Assembly (NCBI GenBank): GCA_035528995.1
Contig: DATKXO010000290.1
Coordinates: 1-15,681, forward strand
Length of the DNA: 15,681 bases
From: DATKXO01 sp035528995
GTDB lineage: Bacteria; Planctomycetota; Phycisphaerae; UBA1845
Reading direction: 5' to 3'
Shown in pieces: positions 6,859-13,957 of the stretch. A program made the translations under genes and the position numbers. Numbering within the stretch: position 1 is the first letter of the stretch; each line of letters begins with the position of its first letter. The notes under the pieces are model-generated. The model worked only from the letters and a program-made list of their open reading frames with translations. It was not told where the DNA came from and ran no database searches.

Positions 6859-7582
6859 AGGGGCGTTCCTCACCTCGGCGCGGCATCTCGCCCCACGTTC
6901 GACCGTCGAGGTGGCGCCCGGTGCGCTTTCTGTTCACGCCCCCCCATTGCTTGAAGAAGAACGGTACCCCGCCCGCCAGGCAGCGATTCCTGATCTGAAC
7001 CACCCAGCGTTCGTTCATCGGGCGGGCGCCCGGCCCCGACTCGCCGCCCACAATCACCCAATGAATGTCCTGCAACGGGACGCGCGTGATCGGCCCCAGC
7101 AGCGGTTCGAGCGAGAGGAACCGAATGTGGGCCGGAATGCGCCGCAGAGTCCTGAGGCGGTGGACGTAGTCGGCCTTCTCAACGCTCGTGCCCAGCCAGA
7201 CGTTTTCGGGCCAGGCGAGCTGGTCCGCATGCTCCAGGGCCACTTCCGGGCGTTTGGTCAGAACCTGAAACGTGTGCTGCGACGCCTGCTGCATCACGTC
7301 GAAGGTTCTTCGGATGAAGTCAAGCGGGACGCGCTCGTGGAACAGATCGCTCATCGAGTTGACGAACACCATCCGCGGCTTCTTCCAGCGGAGCGGAACC
7401 TTCAAGACATCCTCATGAAGCGTGAGCTGGAACCCGTTGCGATACTGGGGCATGCCCATCGCTCGCAGCCGTTTGGCCATGCGATCGGCGTAGCAGTGCG
7501 TGCAGCCCGGGCTCACCTTGGTGCACCCCGTCACCGGGTTCCACGTCGAGTCGGTCCACTCAATGCTCGAGTTGTCGGCCAT
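6836..7582 (-). CDS. DUF5131 (phage Gp37/Gp68) three-Cys-motif protein
   Basis: This 248-aa protein belongs to the DUF5131 family, also annotated as phage Gp37/Gp68. The N-terminus IEWTDSTWNPVTGC leads into a C-x6-C-x2-C cluster (Cys20, Cys27, Cys30; CTKVSPGCTHC), the three-Cys motif. Other family blocks are NSMSDLFHERVP, FQVLTKRPE, NVWLGTSVE, FLSLEPLLGP, WVIVGGESGPGARP and VPFFFKQWGG. The Cys cluster and the alternating strand-helix pattern suggest an iron-sulfur or radical-SAM-like enzyme, but no reaction is known. Codons upstream are GTG then ATG; the ATG at 7582 is chosen because AGGTGG (7589-7594) lies 6 nt before it. It is first in a two-gene operon with tcmP. The gene pair looks somewhat less GC-rich than its neighbours, compatible with horizontal transfer. 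Confidence 0.87.
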   Translation of the reverse strand: MADNSSIEWTDSTWNPVTGCTKVSPGCTHCYADRMAKRLRAMGMPQYRNGFQLTLHEDVLKVPLRWKKPRMVFVNSMSDLFHERVPLDFIRRTFDVMQQASQHTFQVLTKRPEVALEHADQLAWPENVWLGTSVEKADYVHRLRTLRRIPAHIRFLSLEPLLGPITRVPLQDIHWVIVGGESGPGARPMNERWVVQIRNRCLAGGVPFFFKQWGGVNRKRTGRHLDGRTWGEMPRRGEERPYARAAAT

Positions 7583-7632
7583 CACCCGCCACCTAACAGA
7601 ATCCTACCGCATGGACGCGTCAACGTCCAGCG

Positions 7633-7638
7633 AGTATA
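7633..7638 (-). promoter_or_regulatory. Candidate -10 box of the DUF5131-tcmP operon
   Basis: TATACT on the minus strand (5 of 6 to TATAAT) lies about 50 bp before the DUF5131 ATG, between it and the upstream glycosyltransferase gene. No convincing -35 box is seen at 16-18 bp. A leader of about 40-45 nt is predicted. Confidence 0.35.
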
Positions 7639-7689
7639 CGAGCTTCCTTCGACCTCCGTCCGGTCCGCCTCGGGCTTCGATAGCCGCCG

Positions 7690-9312
7690 TCAATCATCTC
7701 GCACCCAGACATTCTGTTTCGGCGCGTTTTCGGCCGGCGTGTAGTTGGAACGGACCCAGCTCGCCAGGTCGTGGTAGTCCAGGGGGTCCTTCTCGTGTGG
7801 GTGCTCGATCCTGGCCAGCTCGTTGACCGTGATGACAAAGACCTTGGGGCGGCTTTCGCGAAGCAGGCCGATGATCTCGTCCATCAGCGGTTGGCCGGCG
7901 CCCTGGAGCTGAGTCGCCTTCTCGGTGCCGATGTAGCGGATGGCGGACGGGCGGTCGGCCAACCAGTAGGCCCCCGGAGCGTAGCCCCAGACGAACATCG
8001 CGTCGTCCGGGCCGGTGTGCCTGTGGATGCTTTCGGCCGTGGCGATGTCGGGGTTCGGCTCGGTGTCTTCGAACCGGTAGTATTGGTGCCGGTTCAGGGC
8101 GTGCAACTGATTCTCCAGCGGATTGATCAGCATGTATCCGAACCAGATCACCCCAATGAACAGGTAGAACGGCGGATACCGACCTTCGACCGTCCTTCCG
8201 GAGGAGAGGAACAGATAGACCCCGTGAGCCGCCAGCATACACAACGGCGGCAGAGCCACACCGAAGTAGGGCAGCCGCTGGTGCGGGCCGATCAGGGCCA
8301 CGTAGGCCGCCACCGCCATCCAGACCCATAGCATCGGCAGCAACAGCGGCGGCCGAGAGCCCACCGGCGGTTGCGTGTTGCCCCCGTCTGATCGGCCGAC
8401 AAATCGGCGGGCGATGGCGTGGGCCAGTGTGGCCAGCGCCAGGATTCCCGGCAGGGCCAGCACGTCCACCCCTTCGCGAATGCCGAACCAGTCGGGCCAC
8501 CACTTCGCCCCCACGCCGGGCGCGAAGTAATTGCGGTTGAACGCCACGATGGCGTCCCAGGCCCACCGCAGGCTGCTGGTGATCGCGAGGATCACAATCG
8601 CCACGACGCAGGCCGTTGCCCACCCGGCGGCGAAGTGCCCGATCCGGCGCAGCGCCGTGCCCGCCGACTGGTTGCCTGTCGCGGTCAGAAGAATCTGATG
8701 CGCGACGACCGCGGCCGCCAGGGCTAGTCCGGTCTGTTTGAACCAGAGTCCCAGTCCGGCGCAGAACCCCGCCGCCAGCATCGCTCGCCACGACGTCCGC
8801 GATTGCGTGACCGCCCGCACGTACAGCAGGAAGGCCGTCAGCTCGGTCAGCACCAGGAACGTGTTGGGCCGATTGCAGCCGACGTGGAAGTACTGGTGAT
8901 TCAGGAAGACGGCGGCCATCACGGTAGCCACCGCCGCAGCGCCCAGACCGTACAGCCGACGCGTGACCACGAGGAACACCGCGCAGGCCGCTGCGACGGC
9001 CGCGGCGCACAGTGCGATCGGTCCGGCTAACGATCCGCCGGAGAGCCACAGGCCGACCGCGTTGAGCCAGAAGATCCCCGGCGGCTTGTTGTCCCAGAGT
9101 TGTTCGTACAGCACCCGGCCGTGGGTCAGTTGCTTGCCGTAGTAGGCGAACAGCCAGGCGTCGAACTCGTCCACGCGGATGTGGGAGATCACCTGGGCAA
9201 TGCCCAGGATCGGAAGGCAGATCAGGGCGGTGGCCAGTAATGCGACGGCGGGGCTGGTCGTGTCGCGTCCGTGTGAGTTTCTCGGACGGGAGAGGGAGGG
9301 CTGATCGGTCAT
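7690..9312 (-). CDS. Family 39-type (ArnT/PMT-like) membrane glycosyltransferase
   Basis: This 540-aa polytopic inner-membrane protein resembles GT-C glycosyltransferases that use polyprenyl-phosphate sugars. After a short cytoplasmic tail, the first membrane helix (about 21-42) is followed by the acidic pair Asp48-Glu49 in RVDEFDAW, the expected catalytic first loop. The QLWDNKPPGIFWLNA block (about 71-85) corresponds to the KPP motif of ArnT/PMT relatives. About ten further hydrophobic segments extend to residue 400, and the C-terminal ~140 residues form a soluble domain presumably facing the periplasm. The acceptor could be lipid, glycan or protein. The ATG at 9312 gives a complete N-terminus; no strong Shine-Dalgarno is visible. 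It ends 107 bp before the DUF5131 gene on the same strand and appears functionally unrelated to it. Confidence 0.85.
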   Translation of the reverse strand: MTDQPSLSRPRNSHGRDTTSPAVALLATALICLPILGIAQVISHIRVDEFDAWLFAYYGKQLTHGRVLYEQLWDNKPPGIFWLNAVGLWLSGGSLAGPIALCAAAVAAACAVFLVVTRRLYGLGAAAVATVMAAVFLNHQYFHVGCNRPNTFLVLTELTAFLLYVRAVTQSRTSWRAMLAAGFCAGLGLWFKQTGLALAAAVVAHQILLTATGNQSAGTALRRIGHFAAGWATACVVAIVILAITSSLRWAWDAIVAFNRNYFAPGVGAKWWPDWFGIREGVDVLALPGILALATLAHAIARRFVGRSDGGNTQPPVGSRPPLLLPMLWVWMAVAAYVALIGPHQRLPYFGVALPPLCMLAAHGVYLFLSSGRTVEGRYPPFYLFIGVIWFGYMLINPLENQLHALNRHQYYRFEDTEPNPDIATAESIHRHTGPDDAMFVWGYAPGAYWLADRPSAIRYIGTEKATQLQGAGQPLMDEIIGLLRESRPKVFVITVNELARIEHPHEKDPLDYHDLASWVRSNYTPAENAPKQNVWVRDD

Positions 9313-9612
9313 GTGCGGGTACGCATCGATCCGGCGGGCGCCGCCCCACCACGGGCATCAGAAGCGGTCTCGGAAACCGGAATTCGCAATCTTACGGACC
9401 GGCCGTCGCTCGTGGCAAGGGCCGCAGGCACGCGGCCACGCGTTGTGCGGGTGATCAGCGTTCGCCCCGCGACCGCGCCGCCGACTCAGGTCCGAGCATT
9501 TGGGCCTCTTTGGGGCTAAAGTCAACTCCACGGCGGTCGATGAAACACGCAGCGCGCCGAGGCCGGCGGGCTGACCAAAGGTACCCGTGCGCCGCGGCAG
9601 GAGACCGATAAT
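9313..9612. other. 300-bp divergent intergenic region
   Basis: This gap separates the minus-strand glycosyltransferase from the plus-strand PilZ gene. Its left part holds a good candidate promoter for the glycosyltransferase. At its right end AGGAGA lies about 8 nt before the PilZ ATG. I see no convincing housekeeping promoter for the PilZ gene, no RNA gene, and no further coding region. Confidence 0.6.
9389..9418 (-). promoter_or_regulatory. Candidate promoter of the membrane glycosyltransferase
   Basis: On the minus strand, TTGCCA (9413-9418, 5 of 6 to TTGACA) and TAAGAT (9389-9394, 4 of 6 to TATAAT) are spaced by 18 bp. Predicted transcription start is near 9382, giving a leader of about 70 nt. 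Confidence 0.45.
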
Positions 9613-10077
9613 ATGCTCCAGGCTCCCGAGACCATTCGAGAATCGCTCAACGCCCTGCTCGAGACTCTTGACAGCACGGCGGGGACCAACCAGGAAGCTC
9701 CGGCACGACGCAACCGCCGTGTGCGCCTGCGGCGCGCCTTCCGGACCGAATGTGCGGTCAAGTGCTTCCCCGGCGGCGGTTCGATGCAGACCCTTCCGGC
9801 AGTGACTCGCAACATCTCCTACCGGGGTATGTCGGTGCTCATCCAGGCCGAGCTGATCTGCGGGCAGCCCGTGGAGGTCAGGATCGACCTTCCGGATCAG
9901 GAGCCGACCTACGTGGCCGGCGTGGTCGCCTTCCGCCGAAAGGTGCAGCAGGACCACTTCGAGACCGGCTTCCAGATTCAGGCCGCCGGCCCGCGGCCGG
10001 TTTTCGATGGCCCGCCCGTGACCCCCGCGCCTGACCAGGACTGGCTCGCCGAGGCCCTGACGACGGTGGATCAATAG
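9613..10077 (+). CDS. PilZ-domain protein, probable cyclic-di-GMP receptor
   Basis: This 154-aa protein has an N-terminal helix-rich tail (1-30) followed by a PilZ-like barrel (about 33-125). The c-di-GMP signature is present: an arginine-rich RRNRRVRLRR stretch (32-41) supplying the RxxxR motif, and NISYRG (67-72) matching the D/NxSxxG motif. The barrel continues through VEVRIDLP and ends with VVAFRRK...FETGFQI, a typical PilZ closing strand. The Pro-rich C-terminus has no recognised domain. Binding of c-di-GMP is inferred from the motifs; the output is unknown and no motility or cellulose gene is adjacent. The ATG at 9613 is supported by AGGAGA about 8 nt upstream. The next gene is 192 bp downstream on the same strand and seems to have its own promoter. 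Confidence 0.8.
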   Translation: MLQAPETIRESLNALLETLDSTAGTNQEAPARRNRRVRLRRAFRTECAVKCFPGGGSMQTLPAVTRNISYRGMSVLIQAELICGQPVEVRIDLPDQEPTYVAGVVAFRRKVQQDHFETGFQIQAAGPRPVFDGPPVTPAPDQDWLAEALTTVDQ

Positions 10078-10170
10078 CACGGCGCGACAGGGCATCGGCG
10101 GCTTCTCCGGGCCCCGGCATTACCCACATCGATCAGGCGCATCCTCGTTCCACACGCGCGGAGAGCGCGG

Positions 10171-10176
10171 TATAGT
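10171..10176 (+). promoter_or_regulatory. Candidate -10 box upstream of the SNF2 helicase gene
   Basis: TATAGT, identical to the -10 box proposed for cmk, lies 94 bp before the helicase ATG. The -35 match is poor. A CGCGC/GCGCG inverted repeat (10155-10159 with 10165-10169) sits directly upstream in the spacer and might be an operator, though such repeats are common in this composition. Confidence 0.35.
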
Positions 10177-10269
10177 GGCGGGTTCGCTCCGGCCCGTGCC
10201 GGGTCATCGAGTGGCCCCTTGGCAGCAACAGTCAACTCGGCACCGCGAAGCCGGAGCGGGCGGGCTCTC

Positions 10270-13200
10270 ATGACTGCGCTTCATGGGCTTTGGACATCGT
10301 CGCGGTTACACGTCTGGGGGGAAGACGGTTCCGCGCACGGCCGGCTGGCGGCGGAGAGTGCCGCCGGCGCGCCCGGCCGAGCCGATCGAATCGCCGGGCA
10401 TCCCTTCGCGCTGGAGGCGCCGGCACTGCGCAGAGTCATCGGCGACCTGTGGGACGGGTTGCTGGCGGCCGGTGCCGCGGAGGCCCGAAAGGCCCTGCGG
10501 TTGCCCAGCGCCGGGGGCTGCCCGGAGCCGTCGCCGCGACTGGGCGTGTCATCCACCCATCCGCCGACGGCATCGTCCCGGACCCTCGCGACCTGGTCGG
10601 TGCCCTGCCTGGTCTTCTCGCCCGCCGACGCCATCGATCTCCTGACGGCGTTGCCCGTCGATGCTTCCGGGCAGGTGCGGATGGGCGAGTCGCTGCTCTA
10701 CTGGCGTCACTTGGCCGTCAGCGTTACCGACCTGCTGGCCGCTCAGCGTATGGTCCCCGACGTACACCAGGACCGCGACGGACGGCACCGCGCGGTGTGG
10801 CGCCCGGTTCTGGAGGGCAACGAGCAGTCCGAACGACTCACCCGGTTGATCGCCGCCATGCCGCCGGTCTGCCGCTGCCTGGCGGACGAGCGGGCCGACC
10901 AACGCAACGTGACCATTGTTGGGAGTTTCCTGCACGCCACCGTGGATGCCGTGACTCGGCGCAGTCTGGCGGACGATCCCTTGAGCCAATCGCTGCAGGA
11001 GCGGGACGACGCCGGAGTGTCGCCGGAGGTCAGATGGCTGCGGGCCCTGGTCGGCGGTGAGGCTCGGATCGGCGGCTCGCACGAGGATCGGCAGGAACTC
11101 GCCCGGCGGGTGAGTTTGTGGATCGGCCAGTTGGATGACACCGCCGGGCATGCCCACTTTCGCACCTGTTTTACCATCACGCCACCGGATGCGTCCGACG
11201 AGGAGGACGATTCACCGGAAGCGGAGTGGACGATCGCCTTCCATCTACAGGCCACCGACGATCCGGGCGTCGTATTGGATGCCGGACGGGTCTGGGCGAC
11301 GGCCGGCGCCGGTTTGACCTTCCTGCGACGTCAGTACGGGCTGCTCCGAGAGCAACTGGAAGCCGACCTGCGTCGGGCCGCTCACCTGTTCGAGCCGCTG
11401 GCCGCGGTTCTCGACCAGCCGCGCCCGGAGTGCTGCCGCGTAGACTCGGAATCGGCCTACGCCTTCCTGCGAGAGGCGGCTCCGGCGCTGGAACTGAACG
11501 GGTTTGGTGTGCGGTTGCCCGACTGGTGGAGGTCCGAGGTGAGCCGGCTGGGGTTGCGCCTGCGGATCGGTCCGTCGGAGGGAGGCACTGCCGGGGCAGG
11601 GGCGCCATCCAGAATCGGTCTGGATGCCCTGGTGGACTATCGCTGGCAGGTCGCCGTCGGTGACGAGCCGCTTTCCGAGCGCGAGTTCCGACGGCTGTGC
11701 GAGCGCGGACGTTCGCTGATCCGCGTACGTGGGCGGTGGATGGAGGCCAGGCCCCAGGCGCTCCGCGCGGCCCGGCTGTTCCTGGAAAAGAGGCCCTCCG
11801 GACGCATCACCGTGTTCGAGGCGCTGCGGCTGTCGGTGGGTGACCCAACTCGGACCGGGCTGCCGGTGACGGGCATCGATGCCGGCGGCTGGCTGGGCGA
11901 CGCGATCAACGGCGTCGGCTCCGAGGCCCAGACCATTACCGACCTGCCGCAACCGCCGGGATTCCGCGGTGCGTTGCGTCCCTATCAGCTCAAAGGGCTG
12001 TCCTGGCTGGCGTTCCTGGACCGCTTTGGCCTGGGCGGTTGCCTGGCCGATGACATGGGCCTGGGCAAGACGATCCAGATGATCGCCCTGCTCCTGCACG
12101 AGCGGCTGGATGGACAGCAGCCCGGCCCCACGCTCCTGGTCGTGCCCACGTCGCTGGTGGGCAACTGGCGCCGCGAGGTGGCCCGGTTCGCCGACACGCT
12201 ACGGGTGATGGTCCATCACGGGACCGAGCGCCTGGGCGGTGAGGCCTTCGTCCAGCAGGTCTTGAAACACGACGTTGTGATCAGCACCTACGGGCTGACC
12301 CATCGCGATTTCGAGCACCTGCAGCGCGTGGCCTGGCATCGAGTGGCCCTGGACGAAGGCCAGAACATCAAGAACCCCTCTGCCAAGCAGACCGTGGCCA
12401 TCCGGTCTTTGCACGCCCGCAAGCGGAGCGTCCTGACCGGGACGCCCTTGGAGAACCATCTCAGCGAGCTATGGTCCATCCTGGAGTTCCTCAACCCGGG
12501 CTTGCTGGGCACGGCCGCCGACTTCCGCCGCGAGTTCGCCGTGCCGGTCGAGAAGCATCGCGACACCGAGCGGGCTGACCGGCTTCGCCAGCTGATCCGC
12601 CCGTTCATGCTGCGCCGCCGCAAGACCGATCCCACCGTCATCGCGGACCTGCCCGAAAAGATGGAGATGAAGGTGTTCTGCAACCTCACCGCGGAGCAGG
12701 CCGCCCTATACCAGACCGTGGTGGACGACATGCTCGGGCACGTCGAGTTGGCGGCGGGCATTCGCCGCCGGGGCCTGGTGTTGGCGGCCCTGACCCGGCT
12801 CAAGCAGGTTTGCAACCATCCGGCACTGGCTTCCAACGGCGGGCCGGCCAATCTGCTCGAGGGTCGCAGCGGAAAGTGTGAGCGGCTCGTCGAGATGCTC
12901 GATGAGGTGCTGGCCGAGGGCGACCGGGCCCTGGTGTTCACCCAGTTCCAGCGAATGGGGCGACTCTTGCAGGGCTACCTGGCCAAGCGGCTGGGCTGCG
13001 AGATCCTGTACCTGCATGGTGGCACGCCGGCCGGGCGGCGCGACGAGCTGGTCGAACGATTTCAGGCCGACGACCCCACCGCGCCGGTCTTCATCCTGTC
13101 GCTCAAGGCCGGCGGTTACGGACTGAATCTCACCTCGGCCAACCACGTGTTCCACTTCGATCGCTGGTGGAACCCGGCCGTCGAGGACCAGGCCAGCGAC

Positions 13201-13413
13201 CGGGCTCATCGGATCGGCCAGCTCAAGACCGTCCAGGTCCACAAGTTCGTCTGCATCGGCACGCTGGAGGAACGCATCGACCGCATGCTCGAGGAGAAGC
13301 GAGACCTGGCCGACCGAATCGTCGGCGTGGGTGAGAAGTGGCTGACCGAACTGTCCACCGACGATCTTCGCGAGGTCATCGCCCTCTCGCAGGAGGCCGT
13401 GGCGGAGGATTGA
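10270..13413 (+). CDS. SNF2-family DEAD/DEAH-box helicase (RapA/HepA-like ATPase)
   Basis: This 1047-aa ATPase of helicase superfamily 2, Swi2/Snf2 group, presumably translocates on double-stranded DNA and remodels protein-DNA or transcription complexes. The N-terminal ~550 residues match the accessory region of bacterial SNF2 proteins, beginning with the characteristic MTALHGLW and RLHVWGED segments. The ATPase core starts at LRPYQLKGLSWL (about 570). Motif I is DDMGLGKT (about 594-601), motif II DEGQ (about 694), motif III LTGTPLENH (about 721). The C-terminal lobe has VFTQFQRMG, LHGGTP, SLKAGGYGLNLT and motif VI QASDRAHRIGQ (about 974-984). The usual DEAQ box is DEGQ here. A longer frame opens with TTG at 10219, but the ATG at 10270 starts exactly at the conserved N-terminus. 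A small gene follows 50 bp downstream, probably co-transcribed. Confidence 0.95.
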   Translation: MTALHGLWTSSRLHVWGEDGSAHGRLAAESAAGAPGRADRIAGHPFALEAPALRRVIGDLWDGLLAAGAAEARKALRLPSAGGCPEPSPRLGVSSTHPPTASSRTLATWSVPCLVFSPADAIDLLTALPVDASGQVRMGESLLYWRHLAVSVTDLLAAQRMVPDVHQDRDGRHRAVWRPVLEGNEQSERLTRLIAAMPPVCRCLADERADQRNVTIVGSFLHATVDAVTRRSLADDPLSQSLQERDDAGVSPEVRWLRALVGGEARIGGSHEDRQELARRVSLWIGQLDDTAGHAHFRTCFTITPPDASDEEDDSPEAEWTIAFHLQATDDPGVVLDAGRVWATAGAGLTFLRRQYGLLREQLEADLRRAAHLFEPLAAVLDQPRPECCRVDSESAYAFLREAAPALELNGFGVRLPDWWRSEVSRLGLRLRIGPSEGGTAGAGAPSRIGLDALVDYRWQVAVGDEPLSEREFRRLCERGRSLIRVRGRWMEARPQALRAARLFLEKRPSGRITVFEALRLSVGDPTRTGLPVTGIDAGGWLGDAINGVGSEAQTITDLPQPPGFRGALRPYQLKGLSWLAFLDRFGLGGCLADDMGLGKTIQMIALLLHERLDGQQPGPTLLVVPTSLVGNWRREVARFADTLRVMVHHGTERLGGEAFVQQVLKHDVVISTYGLTHRDFEHLQRVAWHRVALDEGQNIKNPSAKQTVAIRSLHARKRSVLTGTPLENHLSELWSILEFLNPGLLGTAADFRREFAVPVEKHRDTERADRLRQLIRPFMLRRRKTDPTVIADLPEKMEMKVFCNLTAEQAALYQTVVDDMLGHVELAAGIRRRGLVLAALTRLKQVCNHPALASNGGPANLLEGRSGKCERLVEMLDEVLAEGDRALVFTQFQRMGRLLQGYLAKRLGCEILYLHGGTPAGRRDELVERFQADDPTAPVFILSLKAGGYGLNLTSANHVFHFDRWWNPAVEDQASDRAHRIGQLKTVQVHKFVCIGTLEERIDRMLEEKRDLADRIVGVGEKWLTELSTDDLREVIALSQEAVAED

Positions 13414-13463
13414 ATCGGGTGTTAAACGATCAGGCTGAACACGTAGAGCAGCGATGAACGAAG

Positions 13464-13847
13464 ATGAGCACCGATCTCACTAACCAGCCCGCCCGAAGGC
13501 CCGGGCCTCCGGGCCGCGGCCGAGAGCCCGAATCGTCCCCGGACCTTCCCTCGCCCGAGCCCGGCCGGGGCGCCGCTGAACCGGCCACCCCGTTGGAGGA
13601 CTACTCCATTTACCGCCAGCTCCATGCCGATCCCCCGCCGCTGGAGGAGTGCCTGGACGCCTTCTGGTCGCTGGCTGTCCCGCTCGGGGAGTCGCCCGGA
13701 ATCCGCCCGCCGGAGGCGGAGCCCTTCGAGATCCTCAAGCGTTTGGGCCCGTCCCCTTTCGAGGGCGGCGGCTTCCCGGTTATTGGGTTTCTGGCGACCG
13801 CGTACGAGCGCGTCAGCCGCTTCGCCGGCGAGCGGGTCCGACCGTAG
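13464..13847 (+). CDS. Small protein of unknown function downstream of the SNF2 helicase
   Basis: I do not recognise this 127-aa protein. The first ~45 residues are rich in Pro, Arg, Glu and Gly and probably disordered. The remainder (from LEDYSIYRQL) looks folded and helical, with a CLDAFWSLAVPLGES segment and an amphipathic C-terminus (FLATAYERVSRFAGERV). No signal peptide, membrane segment or metal-binding motif is present. Codon third positions are G/C-biased like the genuine neighbours, and the reading frame runs from 50 bp after the helicase stop to the terminator, supporting a real gene in the same transcript. A weak purine-rich GAAG precedes the ATG. A helicase accessory role is only a guess from position. 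Confidence 0.65.
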   Translation: MSTDLTNQPARRPGPPGRGREPESSPDLPSPEPGRGAAEPATPLEDYSIYRQLHADPPPLEECLDAFWSLAVPLGESPGIRPPEAEPFEILKRLGPSPFEGGGFPVIGFLATAYERVSRFAGERVRP

Positions 13848-13874
13848 CCCCGCGGACGACGCGGAAGACAGAAG

Positions 13875-13910
13875 GGGGCGGCATCCAGCTTCGCAACTGG
13901 ATGCCGCCCC
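13875..13910. terminator. Strong bidirectional intrinsic terminator between convergent genes
   Basis: A perfect 14-bp stem (13875-13888 with 13897-13910, arm GGGGCGGCATCCAG) encloses an 8-nt loop. Rightward, a T-rich tract (TTGCTTTCCTTT) follows; leftward, the complementary CTTCTGTCTTCC is pyrimidine-rich. It lies between the ends of the plus-strand gene at 13847 and the minus-strand cytochrome at 13958, so it should terminate both transcripts. Confidence 0.88.
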
Positions 13911-13957
13911 TTGCTTTCCTTTGCATCCGCCGTTCCGCGGGCGGACCTGGGCTCTAC

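Noticed and set aside
7694..9358. 554-codon minus-strand frame overlapping the glycosyltransferase
   Set aside because: Its translation is Arg/Gly/Pro-rich without membrane segments, while the overlapping frame encodes a coherent polytopic GT39-type protein. It is a shadow frame.
9518..10237. Shared 9-mer AGTCAACTC upstream of both the PilZ and helicase genes as a common regulatory site
   Set aside because: Only nine bases match, the distance to the start codon differs, and neither copy is palindromic or fitted to a promoter. Chance is likely.
10078..10269. Small RNA or riboswitch in the 192-bp gap before the helicase
   Set aside because: Only a short GC-rich inverted repeat and a -10-like box are visible; no conserved riboswitch core or terminator was recognised.
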